Shown: piece after piece, positions 1 through 6,151 of the stretch | Layout of the letters: each line of letters begins with the position of its first letter | Position numbering within the stretch: position 1 is the first letter of the stretch | NCBI GenBank assembly: GCA_903925515.1 | Contig: CAIYFP010000284.1 | Coordinates: forward strand, 1-6,151 | DNA length: 6,151 nucleotides | Origin: an uncultured Verrucomicrobiota bacterium | Lineage (GTDB): Bacteria; Verrucomicrobiota; Verrucomicrobiia; Limisphaerales; UBA9464 | Direction of reading: 5' to 3' | Translations under genes and position numbers: made by a program | Notes under the pieces: model-generated | Databases searched by the model: none | What the model saw: only the letters and a program-made list of their open reading frames with translations | What the model was told of the DNA's origin: nothing

Positions 1-180
1 GAGCAAGTCCGCTCCGTCGAACGCAACCGCGTCGCCGACCGCTCCCAAATCCTCGGCGCCATCGAGAACCTTCGCTCCCTCGCCAAGACTCCGGCATCCC
101 CCCATGGCCAACCCGCGCCGGCCAAGGGCAAGACCAAGCCAAAGCCCGCGTCCCCGGCCCGGAGGAAGCCCGCGCCCTAG
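1..180 (+). CDS. C-terminal end of an unrecognised protein with a basic Lys/Pro/Ala-rich tail (5' truncated)
   Basis: Frame 1 is open from the first base to a TAG at 178-180 and gives the last 59 residues of a protein whose start lies outside the window. The first half is charged and helix-like (it contains ERNRVADRSQILGAIENLRS, with Ile, Leu and Val spaced as in an amphipathic helix). The second half is a low-complexity tail of Lys, Pro, Ala and Arg, containing KGKTKPKPASPARRKPAP at the very end. Such tails are common as flexible, nucleic-acid- or surface-binding extensions, but that is a general property and gives no function here. I do not recognise the family. The reading frame is favoured because its codons mostly end in C or G, as in the neighbouring gene. 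The next gene lies 125 bases downstream on the same strand, and a possible hairpin sits between them, so a shared operon is not shown. Confidence 0.7.
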   Translation, partial: EQVRSVERNRVADRSQILGAIENLRSLAKTPASPHGQPAPAKGKTKPKPASPARRKPAP

Positions 181-216
181 CCCAGCACGTCCCGCCCAAC
201 TGAACCGTCCCGTCAT

Positions 217-243
217 GGCCTTGCTTTCCCGGCGGACAAGGCC
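217..243 (+). terminator. GC-rich hairpin between the two genes; weak terminator candidate
   Basis: GGCCTTG (217-223) pairs perfectly with CAAGGCC (237-243). Inside it, TCC (227-229) can pair with GGA (234-236) around a CGGC loop, leaving CTT as a bulge, so up to 10 base pairs are possible. It lies 37 bases after the stop codon of the upstream gene, a suitable place for a terminator. No T-tract follows, only C-rich sequence, so it is not a classic intrinsic terminator. It could be an mRNA 3'-end stabiliser, part of the leader of the next gene, or chance in GC-rich DNA. Confidence 0.3.
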
Positions 244-305
244 CCGCCCCCAGGGCTCGGCCGTGGCCAGCCCATGAGCGACCTCACGCCCCCTTTCCTG
301 CCCCC

Positions 306-398
306 ATGCAGAGCCTCCCCGCCTTGCGCCCCGCCCCATGGATCCACGCATGGCTGTCCATCGCTTGCCTGCTCGGCATGACATGGCAAGCGCACGCC
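306..398 (+). other. Sec-type signal peptide coding segment (residues 1-31)
   Basis: The N-terminus has an Arg at residue 8, a hydrophobic stretch over residues 12-27 (containing AWLSIACLLGMTW) and a good signal peptidase I site, QAHA before E32 (Ala at -3 and -1). C21 lies within the hydrophobic core. The residues before it (SIA-C) are a poor lipobox because position -3 is Ser, so a lipoprotein is less likely. The core is rather short and holds three Trp residues, so the cleavage site is a prediction by eye. An alternative start at M25 would destroy the signal. Confidence 0.75.
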
Positions 399-3300
399 GA
401 GATCCTCGTAGCCACCAACTCCTCATGGCGCCTCTTCCGCGGCACCGCGGAACCCGCCGCCACGCGCCCCGCATGGCGCCAGCCCGGATTCAACGACTCC
501 GCATGGCCCCACGCCAATGCGCCCTTCTCCTATGGTGACGGCGTCGCCACGGGCACCGTCCTCTCCGACATGCGGAACCGGTTCTCCACACTCTACCTCC
601 GCACCTCCTTCCAACTCCCCACTCCCTCCGCCTATGCCCGCATCACGCTCCGCGTCGCCTCCGACGACGGCTTCGTCGCGTACCTCAACGGACGCGAGGT
701 CGCCCGGTACAACTGCGCTCCCGGTGATCGCCCCTTCAACGACCATGCCGCGCCAGATCATGCCACCACCTCGGTAGCCGAGCCCATCCGCTACAACAGC
801 TACAACGTCCCCGTCCAAGGCGCCCTCGTCGCCGGCGAGAACACCCTCGCCCTCCATGGCTTCAACGACATCATCGCCGGGATCGACTTCTTCCTCGACG
901 CCGAGTTGTCCGCAGCGGCGAACGAGGCCCAACCCCCCGTCATCGCCTCCGTCCGGCCGCCTCCCGGCGACTCCACCAACCTCTCCACCCTCACCGTCAC
1001 GTTCTCCGAGCAAGTCACGGGCGTGGACGCGGGCGACCTGCTCCTCAACGGCCAGTCCGCCACCGCCGTCCGCATGCTCAACCCAGCCACGTACGAGTTC
1101 GACTTCACACGCCAGCCCTACGGCCCCGTCGAGGCCCGCTGGAACCCCAACCACGGCATCGCCGACACCGCCGTCACCCCAAACCCCTTCGCGGCAGGCG
1201 CGCCCGGCGCCTCATGGGCCTACCTGTTCCTTGACCCCGAGCCCCCGGTCCTCGCCGAACGTCTCCCGCCCGCGGGCTTCGTCCGGCAATTCTCAAGCGT
1301 GCTCGTCCGCTTCTCCAAACCCGTCCAAGGCGTGGACGCCTCCGACCTCCTCGTCAACGGCCGGCCCGCCTCGGCCGTGTCCGGCATCGCCGACGGTCCT
1401 TACCTCTTCACCTTCCCTGCCCAGCCCCACGGCCCCGCGTCCATCGCCTTCGCCGCCCAAGCCGCCATCACCGACGTCGGCTCGCGTCCCCTCGCCTTCC
1501 AGGGCGCCTCATGGAGCGTCTTCGTGGATCCCGAACGCCCGGACCCATCCGTGCGCATCAACGAGGTCGTCGCCGCCAACGCCACCGGCATCAAGGACGA
1601 GGACGGCGAGGAACAGCCATGGATCGAGCTGTTCAACCCCGGCCCCGCCGCCGTCAACCTCGCCAACCTCGCCCTCTCGGACTCGCCCGACGCCGACGGC
1701 GCATGGGTGTTCCCCTCCATGTCCCTCGGCGCCGGCCAATACCTCGTCGTCTTCGCCAGCGGCAAGGACCGCCGCGACCCCGCCAAGGGCCGACTCCACG
1801 CGAGCTTCCGCCTTGCTCGCGAAGGGGAGTTCGTGGGCCTGTTCAACGCCGAGTCCCCGCGCCGCGCCTTCGGCGGCCTTCCCGCGCCCTACCCCGCCCA
1901 GCGCAACGACGTCGCATGGGCCCGGACCGCCCCCGGCGAGTGGGCCTTCGTCCAGCCTCCCTCCCCCGGCGCCACCAACTCCGGCAAGGTGCTCGTCGCC
2001 GCCTGCGCCGACGTCCGCTTCAGCGTCGAGCGCGGTTACTTCTCGGGCGGGTTCGAGCTGCAGCTCTCCAGCAAGACCCCCGGCGCAACCCTCCTTTACA
2101 CGCTCAACGGCTCCGAACCCAACGCCACCAACGCCACCGCGTACTCCGCCCCCATCGCCATCACCCGCACCTCCGTCGTCCGCGCCACCGCCGTCAAGGA
2201 TGGTCTCCTCCCGTCCCCCGTCGCCACCCACACCTACCTCGTCGGGCTTTCCTCCGCCCAACGCGGCCTTCCCGCCGTCTCCCTCGTCACCGCCACCAAC
2301 AACCTCACCGGACCCACCGGCATCGTCGGCATGCAGGGCGGCACCCGCGATGCCTCCGGCCAATGGGTCCGGCGCCTCGCCACGGACTACTACAACCCCC
2401 TCAAGCGCGGCATCGAATGGGAACGGCCCGCCTCCTTCGAGTTCCTCACCCCGGCCAGCAACGGCGAGTTCCAGGTGGACGCCGGCCTCCGCCTCCACGC
2501 CAGCGACTGGTTCCGCCCGCGCCTGCTGCCCACCAGCAAGTTCTCATGGCGACTCTACTTCCGCGGCGACTACGGCGAGGGCCGCCTCCGACAACCCTTC
2601 ATCCCCGCCTCCGGCGTCGAGGACTTCGATGCCATCGTCTTCCGCGCCGGCTCCAACGACCTCAACCCCTTCGTCCGCGACGAGATCATGCGCCGCCTCC
2701 TCGCCGACTGCGGCCAGGTCTCCTCCCGCGGAACCTTCGTCAGCCTTTTCCTCAACGGTCGATCCTCCGGCTATTACAACCCCGTCGAGCGCATCGAGTC
2801 CGACTTCCTCGCCCTTCACCACGGCGGCAGCAACGCATGGGACGTCATGTCCCAGGGCGGCATCGTCGATGGCGACCGCACGGACTGGGACAAGCTGCGC
2901 TCCGAGATGGCGGCGGGCACGGCCACCTCGGACGCATGGTATCAAGCCATGTGCCGCCGACTCGATGTCACCAACTTCGTCGATTACCTCCTCGTCAACG
3001 CCTACGGCTACACCGGCGACTGGCCCGGCAACAACTGGCGCGCCGCCCGCGAACGCCGCCCCGGCGCCCCATGGCGCTACTACATCTGGGATGCCGAGTG
3101 GTCCATGGGCTGGGGCGGTCGCTCCGTCTCCGGCAACACCTTCTCCGAGATCCCCGGGTCCGACATCGGCAACTTCTACTCCCGCCTCCGCCAGCATCCC
3201 GAGTTCCGCCTTCTCTTCGCGGACCGCGTCCACCGCCACCTCTTCCACGGCGGCGCCCTCTCCCCCACCAACGTCAACCGGCACTTCGCCGACACCACCG

Positions 3301-6151
3301 TCGGACTCGGCGCCCTCATCACCGGCCTCGACCTCGGCATCACCAACAACTGGACCCGAAGCCGCCCCGCTCCCCTCCAGTCCCACCTCGTCGGCCAAGG
3401 CCTCTTCGCCTCCTCCAACGCCCCCGTCCTCCGCCAGCACGGCGGCCGCGTCCCCGTCGGCTTCGTCCTCACCCTCACCAACCTCTCCGGGCCCGTCTGG
3501 TACACCACCGACGGCTCCGACCCACGCGTGCCCTTCTCCGGCCGGGTCTCTGCCAACGCCTCCCCCTACGACCCCGCCCGCCCGCCCGTCATCGACTCCC
3601 CCCTCGTCTTCCGCGCCCGCTCCCTCGCCGGCACCAACTGGTCCGCCCTCGCCGACGCCGTGTTCTCCACGGGCGACCCCTTCCCGCCCCTCCGCATCGC
3701 CGAGGTCATGTATCAACCTCCCGGCGGCGCCGAATATGAGTTCGTCGAGCTTCGCAACCTCTCCCCGCGGCCCATCGATGTCTCCGGGTTCTCCTTCGAC
3801 GGCATCGACCTGCGCTTTCCGAACGGAACAATCATCCCCGCGCGCGCCACGTGGGTCCTCGCCTCCAACAACCGCCCCGCCGCCTTCGCATCCCGTTACC
3901 CCGGCGTCCCCGTCGCCGCTTCCTTCGGCGGCGCACTCGACAACGCCGGCGAATGGCTCGTCCTTCGCGACGCCCGCGGCATCCCCGTGGACCGTGTCCG
4001 ATTCCGCCCCGACTCCGGCTGGCCCGCCGGAGCCGCCGGTGCAGGCAAATCCCTCGAACGCTCGGACTTCACCCGCGACCCCTCCGACCCCGCCGCATGG
4101 CGCGACAGCATTGTGGCGGGCGGAACCCCGGGAACGGCCAACGACGCCCCGCCTTCCTCCCCCGCCATTCGCATCGACGAGGTCTTCGCCGGCAATCAAG
4201 GACGTGTCCTGCGGGGCGGTCATGCGCCCGACTTCGCCGAGCTTCGCAACCTGTCGCCCGCCTCCATCGACCTCTCGGGCTGGACGCTCCGGCGGGCCGA
4301 TCGCACCAACCGCCTCTCGCTCCCCCCGGGCACCGTTCTCATGCCCGGCCAACGATTCGTCGCATGGTTCGGCGAGGCCGCTCCCGGCGACGTGTCGGCC
4401 GCCTTCCGCCTCGACGCCTCCGGCGGCATCCTCGTGCTCGCCAACGCCTCGGGCACGACCGTCTCCACCTTCGCCCATGGCCCCCAAGCCGCGGAATGGT
4501 CCTGCGGCATCGTCCCCGGCATCGCCGTCCCCGTGCCCATGGAACCGTCGCCCGGCGCCGACAACGTCCCCGCCGCGACCGCAAGCCCGGTTCGGGTTGG
4601 CCTCAACGAATGGCTGCCCAACCCTGCACCGGGCGACGATGACTTCGTCGAGCTGTTCAACTCCGACCCCGCCTTGCCCGTGTCCCTCCATGGCTTCGGG
4701 ATCGCCCTTTCCAACGAGGTCCATGTCGTTCGCTTCCCCACCGTGATCCCACCCCGGGGCTTCGCCGTGTTCAGGGCCAACGGCGGCTCCGAACCGGGCG
4801 AGCTTCCCTTCAAGCTTCCCGCGTCCAGCATGATGCTTCGCCTTCATGCCCCCGACGGCCGTGTCGTGTCCGAGGCGCGTTCTTCCAGTGCCATCGAGGG
4901 CGTCGCCTACGGTCGCCTGCCGGACGGTGCCACCAATGCCGTCGCCCTGCCCGTGGGCGGCACCCCCGGCGCCCCCAACCTCCTCAACCCGCCCCCCGGT
5001 CCGCAGCTCTCGGAGCTCTATGCACGCTCCCTCGCCAGCAACGCCTCGCCCGACATCGGCCGCGACTGGGTCGAGCTTGCCAACACGGGCACGAACTTCG
5101 CCCAGCTCGGCGGCTGGAGCCTTCGCATCCGCTCGCCCGACTCCCCGCGCTGGACCATCCCCGACGGCATCACCCTCTCGCCCGGGGGCCGTTTCCGGAT
5201 CCGTGCCGACGCCACCCTGCCGCCCTCGGCCGTCGCCGCGCCCGTCGTCAACACCGGCTTCGACCTGCCAGACGACGGCGGCGTCCTCGAGCTGGCCGGG
5301 CCGGACGAAGTCGTCCGCCATCGCGTCGTGTTCGGCCCCCAACTGCCGGGCAGGTCCGTGGGCGTCGAGGCATCCGGGACATGGCGCCTGCTCGATCAAC
5401 CCACGCCCGGCCGCACGAACGCCGCCGCCAGCGTCACCGGGCCCGGCGACACCCTCCGCATCAACGAATGGCTCGCGTCCGGCTCCGGCGTCGCCGACTT
5501 CGTCGAGCTTCACAACCCGGAGGCCGCGCCCGTGGACGTCTCGGGCTGGCGTCTCACGGACGACCCCAGCCTCGCCGGAGCAAACCGCTTCGTCCTGCCG
5601 CCGCTCTCCTTCGTCGGGCCCGCCTCATGGCTCGTGCTCGTCGCCGACAGCAACCTCGACGCCGGCCCGTTGCACCTCCCCTTCGCCCTTTCGGCAGAGG
5701 GCGAATCCCTCCGGCTCTACCGCCCGACGACCAACCTCGTCGATGCCGTCACCGTCCTCCCCGCCGACCCGGGGATCGCGAGCGGCCGTTTCCCGGACGG
5801 CGGCCCCACCCTCGCATGGATGGTTCGCCCCACGCCCGGCATGGCCAACGTCCCCGACGCCGACCTCGACGACGACGGCATCGACGACGACTGGGAACAG
5901 GCCAACGGGTTGGACCCACAAGCGCCCTCGGACGCCCTGCTGGACCCCGACGGCGACGGGCGGTCGAACCTCGACGAATACCGGGCCGGCACGAACCCCC
6001 GCGACGCCGCGTCCGTCCTCGCCCTCGACATCGTCGTCACGCCCGGCGGCCTTGTGCTGGGCTTCACCGCGCAGCCCGGCCGCTCCCATTCCCTCCAGTC
6101 GCGCAATTCATGGGATGCCCCATGGACCCCCGTCGCCAACCTCCCGCCCGA
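306..6151 (+). CDS. Giant secreted CotH-kinase / lamin-tail multidomain protein (3' truncated)
   Basis: An uninterrupted frame of 1948 codons runs off the window end. The ATG at 306 is the only plausible start: the frame has a TGA at 201-203 and no ATG, GTG or TTG codon between it and 306. No Shine-Dalgarno sequence precedes it; the upstream bases are a C/T-rich run. Domains by residue are: signal peptide 1-31; jelly-roll-like 33-199; two Big/SbsA Ig-like domains 211-313 and 314-413; LTD1 415-558; CHB_HEX_C-like 566-645; CotH kinase-like 655-985; second CHB_HEX_C-like 1036-1122 with WYTTDGSDP; LTD2 to LTD6 1127-1848; Asp-rich calcium motif 1849-1903; start of a C-terminal beta domain from about 1906. 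CotH of Bacillus spores is an atypical protein kinase, and LTD and CHB_HEX_C modules are beta-sandwich folds often found in bacterial exported proteins. An exported or cell-surface role is inferred. The substrate and biological role are unknown. The protein probably ends soon after the window, because the last visible domain is the kind that closes such proteins. Confidence 0.93.
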   Translation, partial: MQSLPALRPAPWIHAWLSIACLLGMTWQAHAEILVATNSSWRLFRGTAEPAATRPAWRQPGFNDSAWPHANAPFSYGDGVATGTVLSDMRNRFSTLYLRTSFQLPTPSAYARITLRVASDDGFVAYLNGREVARYNCAPGDRPFNDHAAPDHATTSVAEPIRYNSYNVPVQGALVAGENTLALHGFNDIIAGIDFFLDAELSAAANEAQPPVIASVRPPPGDSTNLSTLTVTFSEQVTGVDAGDLLLNGQSATAVRMLNPATYEFDFTRQPYGPVEARWNPNHGIADTAVTPNPFAAGAPGASWAYLFLDPEPPVLAERLPPAGFVRQFSSVLVRFSKPVQGVDASDLLVNGRPASAVSGIADGPYLFTFPAQPHGPASIAFAAQAAITDVGSRPLAFQGASWSVFVDPERPDPSVRINEVVAANATGIKDEDGEEQPWIELFNPGPAAVNLANLALSDSPDADGAWVFPSMSLGAGQYLVVFASGKDRRDPAKGRLHASFRLAREGEFVGLFNAESPRRAFGGLPAPYPAQRNDVAWARTAPGEWAFVQPPSPGATNSGKVLVAACADVRFSVERGYFSGGFELQLSSKTPGATLLYTLNGSEPNATNATAYSAPIAITRTSVVRATAVKDGLLPSPVATHTYLVGLSSAQRGLPAVSLVTATNNLTGPTGIVGMQGGTRDASGQWVRRLATDYYNPLKRGIEWERPASFEFLTPASNGEFQVDAGLRLHASDWFRPRLLPTSKFSWRLYFRGDYGEGRLRQPFIPASGVEDFDAIVFRAGSNDLNPFVRDEIMRRLLADCGQVSSRGTFVSLFLNGRSSGYYNPVERIESDFLALHHGGSNAWDVMSQGGIVDGDRTDWDKLRSEMAAGTATSDAWYQAMCRRLDVTNFVDYLLVNAYGYTGDWPGNNWRAARERRPGAPWRYYIWDAEWSMGWGGRSVSGNTFSEIPGSDIGNFYSRLRQHPEFRLLFADRVHRHLFHGGALSPTNVNRHFADTTVGLGALITGLDLGITNNWTRSRPAPLQSHLVGQGLFASSNAPVLRQHGGRVPVGFVLTLTNLSGPVWYTTDGSDPRVPFSGRVSANASPYDPARPPVIDSPLVFRARSLAGTNWSALADAVFSTGDPFPPLRIAEVMYQPPGGAEYEFVELRNLSPRPIDVSGFSFDGIDLRFPNGTIIPARATWVLASNNRPAAFASRYPGVPVAASFGGALDNAGEWLVLRDARGIPVDRVRFRPDSGWPAGAAGAGKSLERSDFTRDPSDPAAWRDSIVAGGTPGTANDAPPSSPAIRIDEVFAGNQGRVLRGGHAPDFAELRNLSPASIDLSGWTLRRADRTNRLSLPPGTVLMPGQRFVAWFGEAAPGDVSAAFRLDASGGILVLANASGTTVSTFAHGPQAAEWSCGIVPGIAVPVPMEPSPGADNVPAATASPVRVGLNEWLPNPAPGDDDFVELFNSDPALPVSLHGFGIALSNEVHVVRFPTVIPPRGFAVFRANGGSEPGELPFKLPASSMMLRLHAPDGRVVSEARSSSAIEGVAYGRLPDGATNAVALPVGGTPGAPNLLNPPPGPQLSELYARSLASNASPDIGRDWVELANTGTNFAQLGGWSLRIRSPDSPRWTIPDGITLSPGGRFRIRADATLPPSAVAAPVVNTGFDLPDDGGVLELAGPDEVVRHRVVFGPQLPGRSVGVEASGTWRLLDQPTPGRTNAAASVTGPGDTLRINEWLASGSGVADFVELHNPEAAPVDVSGWRLTDDPSLAGANRFVLPPLSFVGPASWLVLVADSNLDAGPLHLPFALSAEGESLRLYRPTTNLVDAVTVLPADPGIASGRFPDGGPTLAWMVRPTPGMANVPDADLDDDGIDDDWEQANGLDPQAPSDALLDPDGDGRSNLDEYRAGTNPRDAASVLALDIVVTPGGLVLGFTAQPGRSHSLQSRNSWDAPWTPVANLPP
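402..902 (+). other. N-terminal jelly-roll-like domain (residues 33-199)
   Basis: The segment begins with a WRLFRG motif and continues with RQPGFNDSAWPHANAPFSYG, then TLYLRTSFQLP, then ITLRVASDDGFVAYLNGREV, and ends in GENTLALHGFN and IDFFLDAEL. The pattern of a non-catalytic beta-sandwich with a DDGFVAYLNG turn resembles galactose-binding-like domains. Such domains often open large LTD/CotH proteins in Verrucomicrobiota and Planctomycetota, and they also occur in glycoside hydrolases as accessory modules. Carbohydrate binding is possible but no specific binding residues can be assigned from sequence alone. Confidence 0.65.
936..1544 (+). repeat. Two tandem SbsA/Big-like Ig domains (residues 211-313 and 314-413)
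   Basis: Both units open with a PPV motif and carry the same core: residues 233-255 (FSEQVTGVDAGDLLLNG then QSATAV) and residues 336-358 (FSKPVQGVDASDLLVNG then RPASAV) are identical at 15 of 23 positions, at a spacing of 103 residues. The FS-x-x-V-x-GVDA-x-DLL-x-NG signature is typical of the SbsA Ig-like family found in S-layer and other exported proteins. The units are probably spacers or adhesion modules. The DNA copies have diverged, so this is an old duplication. Confidence 0.75.
1548..1979 (+). other. Lamin-tail domain 1 (residues 415-558)
   Basis: The domain starts with VRINEVVAAN, has the hallmark WIELFNPG at residues 439-446, continues with a strand-rich core containing LGAGQYLVVFASGKD, and ends in SPGATN at 553-558. 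It is separated from the other five LTDs by the CotH region. A KDEDGEEQPW insert between the first two strands is acidic and common in this family. LTDs are Ig-like beta-sandwiches; their bacterial role is usually inferred as attachment or structural. Confidence 0.8.
2001..2240 (+). other. CHB_HEX_C-like module 1 (residues 566-645)
   Basis: The segment reads FSVERGYFSGGFELQLSS, then ATLLYTLNGSEPN, then APIAITRTSVVRATAV and ends in THTYLVG. This is the order of the chitobiase/beta-hexosaminidase C-terminal-like fold, where the usual core is IRYTTDGSxPT; here it is the variant LLYTLNGSEPN. The module directly precedes the CotH-type domain, a common arrangement in this protein class. Confidence 0.75.
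2268..3260 (+). other. CotH-type kinase domain (residues 655-985)
   Basis: The domain opens with LPAVSLVTATNNL and contains the family landmarks in order: GLRLHASDW followed by K745 in SKFSWRLYF (candidate nucleotide-binding Lys), FDAIVFRAGSNDLNPFVRDE (775-793), VSLFLNGRSSGYYNPVERI (812-830) with E828 in the GxY...E motif, the D905-W-P-G-N909-N910 segment, and WRYYIWDAEW with D929. The gap of 24 residues between D905 and D929 is close to the spacing of the two essential Asp residues I recall in Bacillus CotH (about 23). Bacillus CotH phosphorylates the coat proteins CotB and CotG. Here the kinase-like fold sits in a predicted exported protein without any visible substrate gene. Whether it is active, and on what, cannot be told from sequence. 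Confidence 0.85.
3411..3671 (+). other. CHB_HEX_C-like module 2 (residues 1036-1122)
   Basis: WYTTDGSDPR at residues 1065-1074 is the textbook core of the chitobiase/hexosaminidase C-terminal-like fold. It is preceded by VGFVLTLTNLSGPV and followed by SPLVFRARSLAGTNWSALA, as in other members. The loop after the core is long (SANASPYDPARPP), which is an insertion relative to module 1. It links the CotH domain to the LTD array. Confidence 0.8.
3684..5849 (+). repeat. Tandem array of five lamin-tail domains (LTD2 to LTD6, residues 1127-1848)
   Basis: Five consecutive units share a strand opening in RI(A/D/N)EV or similar, a D/E-(F/W)-(V/A)-EL-x-N motif, a central hydrophobic strand pair and a closing TPGxxN seam. 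Unit limits by residue are 1127-1279 (EFVELRN at 1145), 1287-1420 (DFAELRN at 1309), 1429-1558 (DFVELFN at 1446), 1567-1705 (DWVELAN at 1587) and 1715-1848 (DFVELHN at 1731). The seams are TPGTAN, SPGADN, TPGAPN, TPGRTN and TPGMAN, spaced 141, 138, 147 and 143 residues apart. The DNA copies differ widely, so the array is old rather than a recent expansion. It likely forms a rigid rod or an adhesive stalk. Confidence 0.85.
5850..6014 (+). other. Asp-rich thrombospondin type 3 / EF-hand-like calcium motif (residues 1849-1903)
   Basis: The segment contains PDADLDDDGIDDDWEQANGL, then DP, and DPDGDGRSNLDEYRAGTNPR. The DxDxDGxxD spacing matches calcium-coordinating loops of thrombospondin type 3 and dockerin-like repeats. 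The GLDP and AGTNP phrases are standard in secreted proteins of Verrucomicrobiota and Planctomycetota. After it, residues 1906-1948 (for example FTAQPGRSHSLQSRNSW) begin a C-terminal beta domain that is cut by the window edge; whether a sorting signal follows cannot be seen. Confidence 0.8.

Noticed and set aside
363..368. C21 in the signal peptide as a lipoprotein attachment site
   Set aside because: The residue at -3 is Ser, the hydrophobic stretch before the Cys is too short, and a better signal peptidase I site (AHA before E32) follows.
274..381. A short ATG-initiated frame just before the large gene, in another frame
   Set aside because: It has only 35 codons before its stop, overlaps the signal peptide coding region, has no ribosome site and shows no recognisable product.
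1511..3739. A 742-codon Arg/Pro-rich frame on the + strand
   Set aside because: The product is low-complexity Arg, Pro and His with no domain, and it overlaps the Ig, LTD and CotH coding regions of the real frame.
856..4746. A 1296-codon open frame on the + strand, in a different frame from the large gene
   Set aside because: Its product is almost only Ser, Pro, Thr, Ala and Arg without any domain, as expected when a GC-rich gene is read one base off. The overlapping frame from 306 encodes recognisable domains throughout the same stretch.
2544..5513. A 989-codon open frame on the - strand
   Set aside because: It is rich in Gly, Ala, Val, Asp and Glu, shows no domain and lies entirely opposite the coding frame. 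Stop codons are rare on the antisense strand of DNA with this codon use, so a long opening is expected by composition.
1..6151. CRISPR arrays, insertion sequences, tRNA or rRNA genes
   Set aside because: No regularly spaced direct DNA repeats, no transposase-like frame or terminal inverted repeats, and no RNA gene signatures were seen. The repeats present are protein-level domain repeats.

Overview
The window is very GC-rich bacterial DNA, with nearly every codon of the main gene ending in C or G. It carries the last 59 codons of an unrecognised gene (1-180, + strand), a 125-base spacer, and one very large gene that starts at 306 and is still open at the last base (6151). Everything after 306 is that single gene.

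The large gene encodes a secreted multidomain protein of at least 1948 residues. Read in order, it has a signal peptide, a jelly-roll-like N-terminal domain, two tandem SbsA/Big-like Ig domains, a lamin-tail domain (LTD) and a chitobiase/hexosaminidase C-terminal-like (CHB_HEX_C) module. A CotH-type kinase domain, a second CHB_HEX_C module and five more LTDs in tandem follow. A thrombospondin-type-3/EF-hand-like Asp-rich calcium motif comes next, and then the start of a C-terminal beta domain that the window edge cuts off. This architecture, the Asp-rich GLDP/AGTNP motif and the lack of a Shine-Dalgarno site are typical of secreted proteins of Verrucomicrobiota and, less strongly, Planctomycetota. 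The phylum assignment is inferred from protein style, not from a marker gene.

The upstream gene ends in a basic Lys/Pro/Ala tail. The spacer holds a GC-rich hairpin without a T-tract and no recognisable promoter. Nothing in the sequence ties the two genes together functionally.

The most notable points are the well-preserved CotH kinase signature inside a predicted extracellular scaffold, the regular array of about 140-residue LTD repeats bounded by TPGxxN-like seams, and a strong codon-pair bias: Ala, Ser, Pro and Thr codons directly before Trp almost always end in A. Long reading frames in other frames and on the other strand are side effects of base composition.
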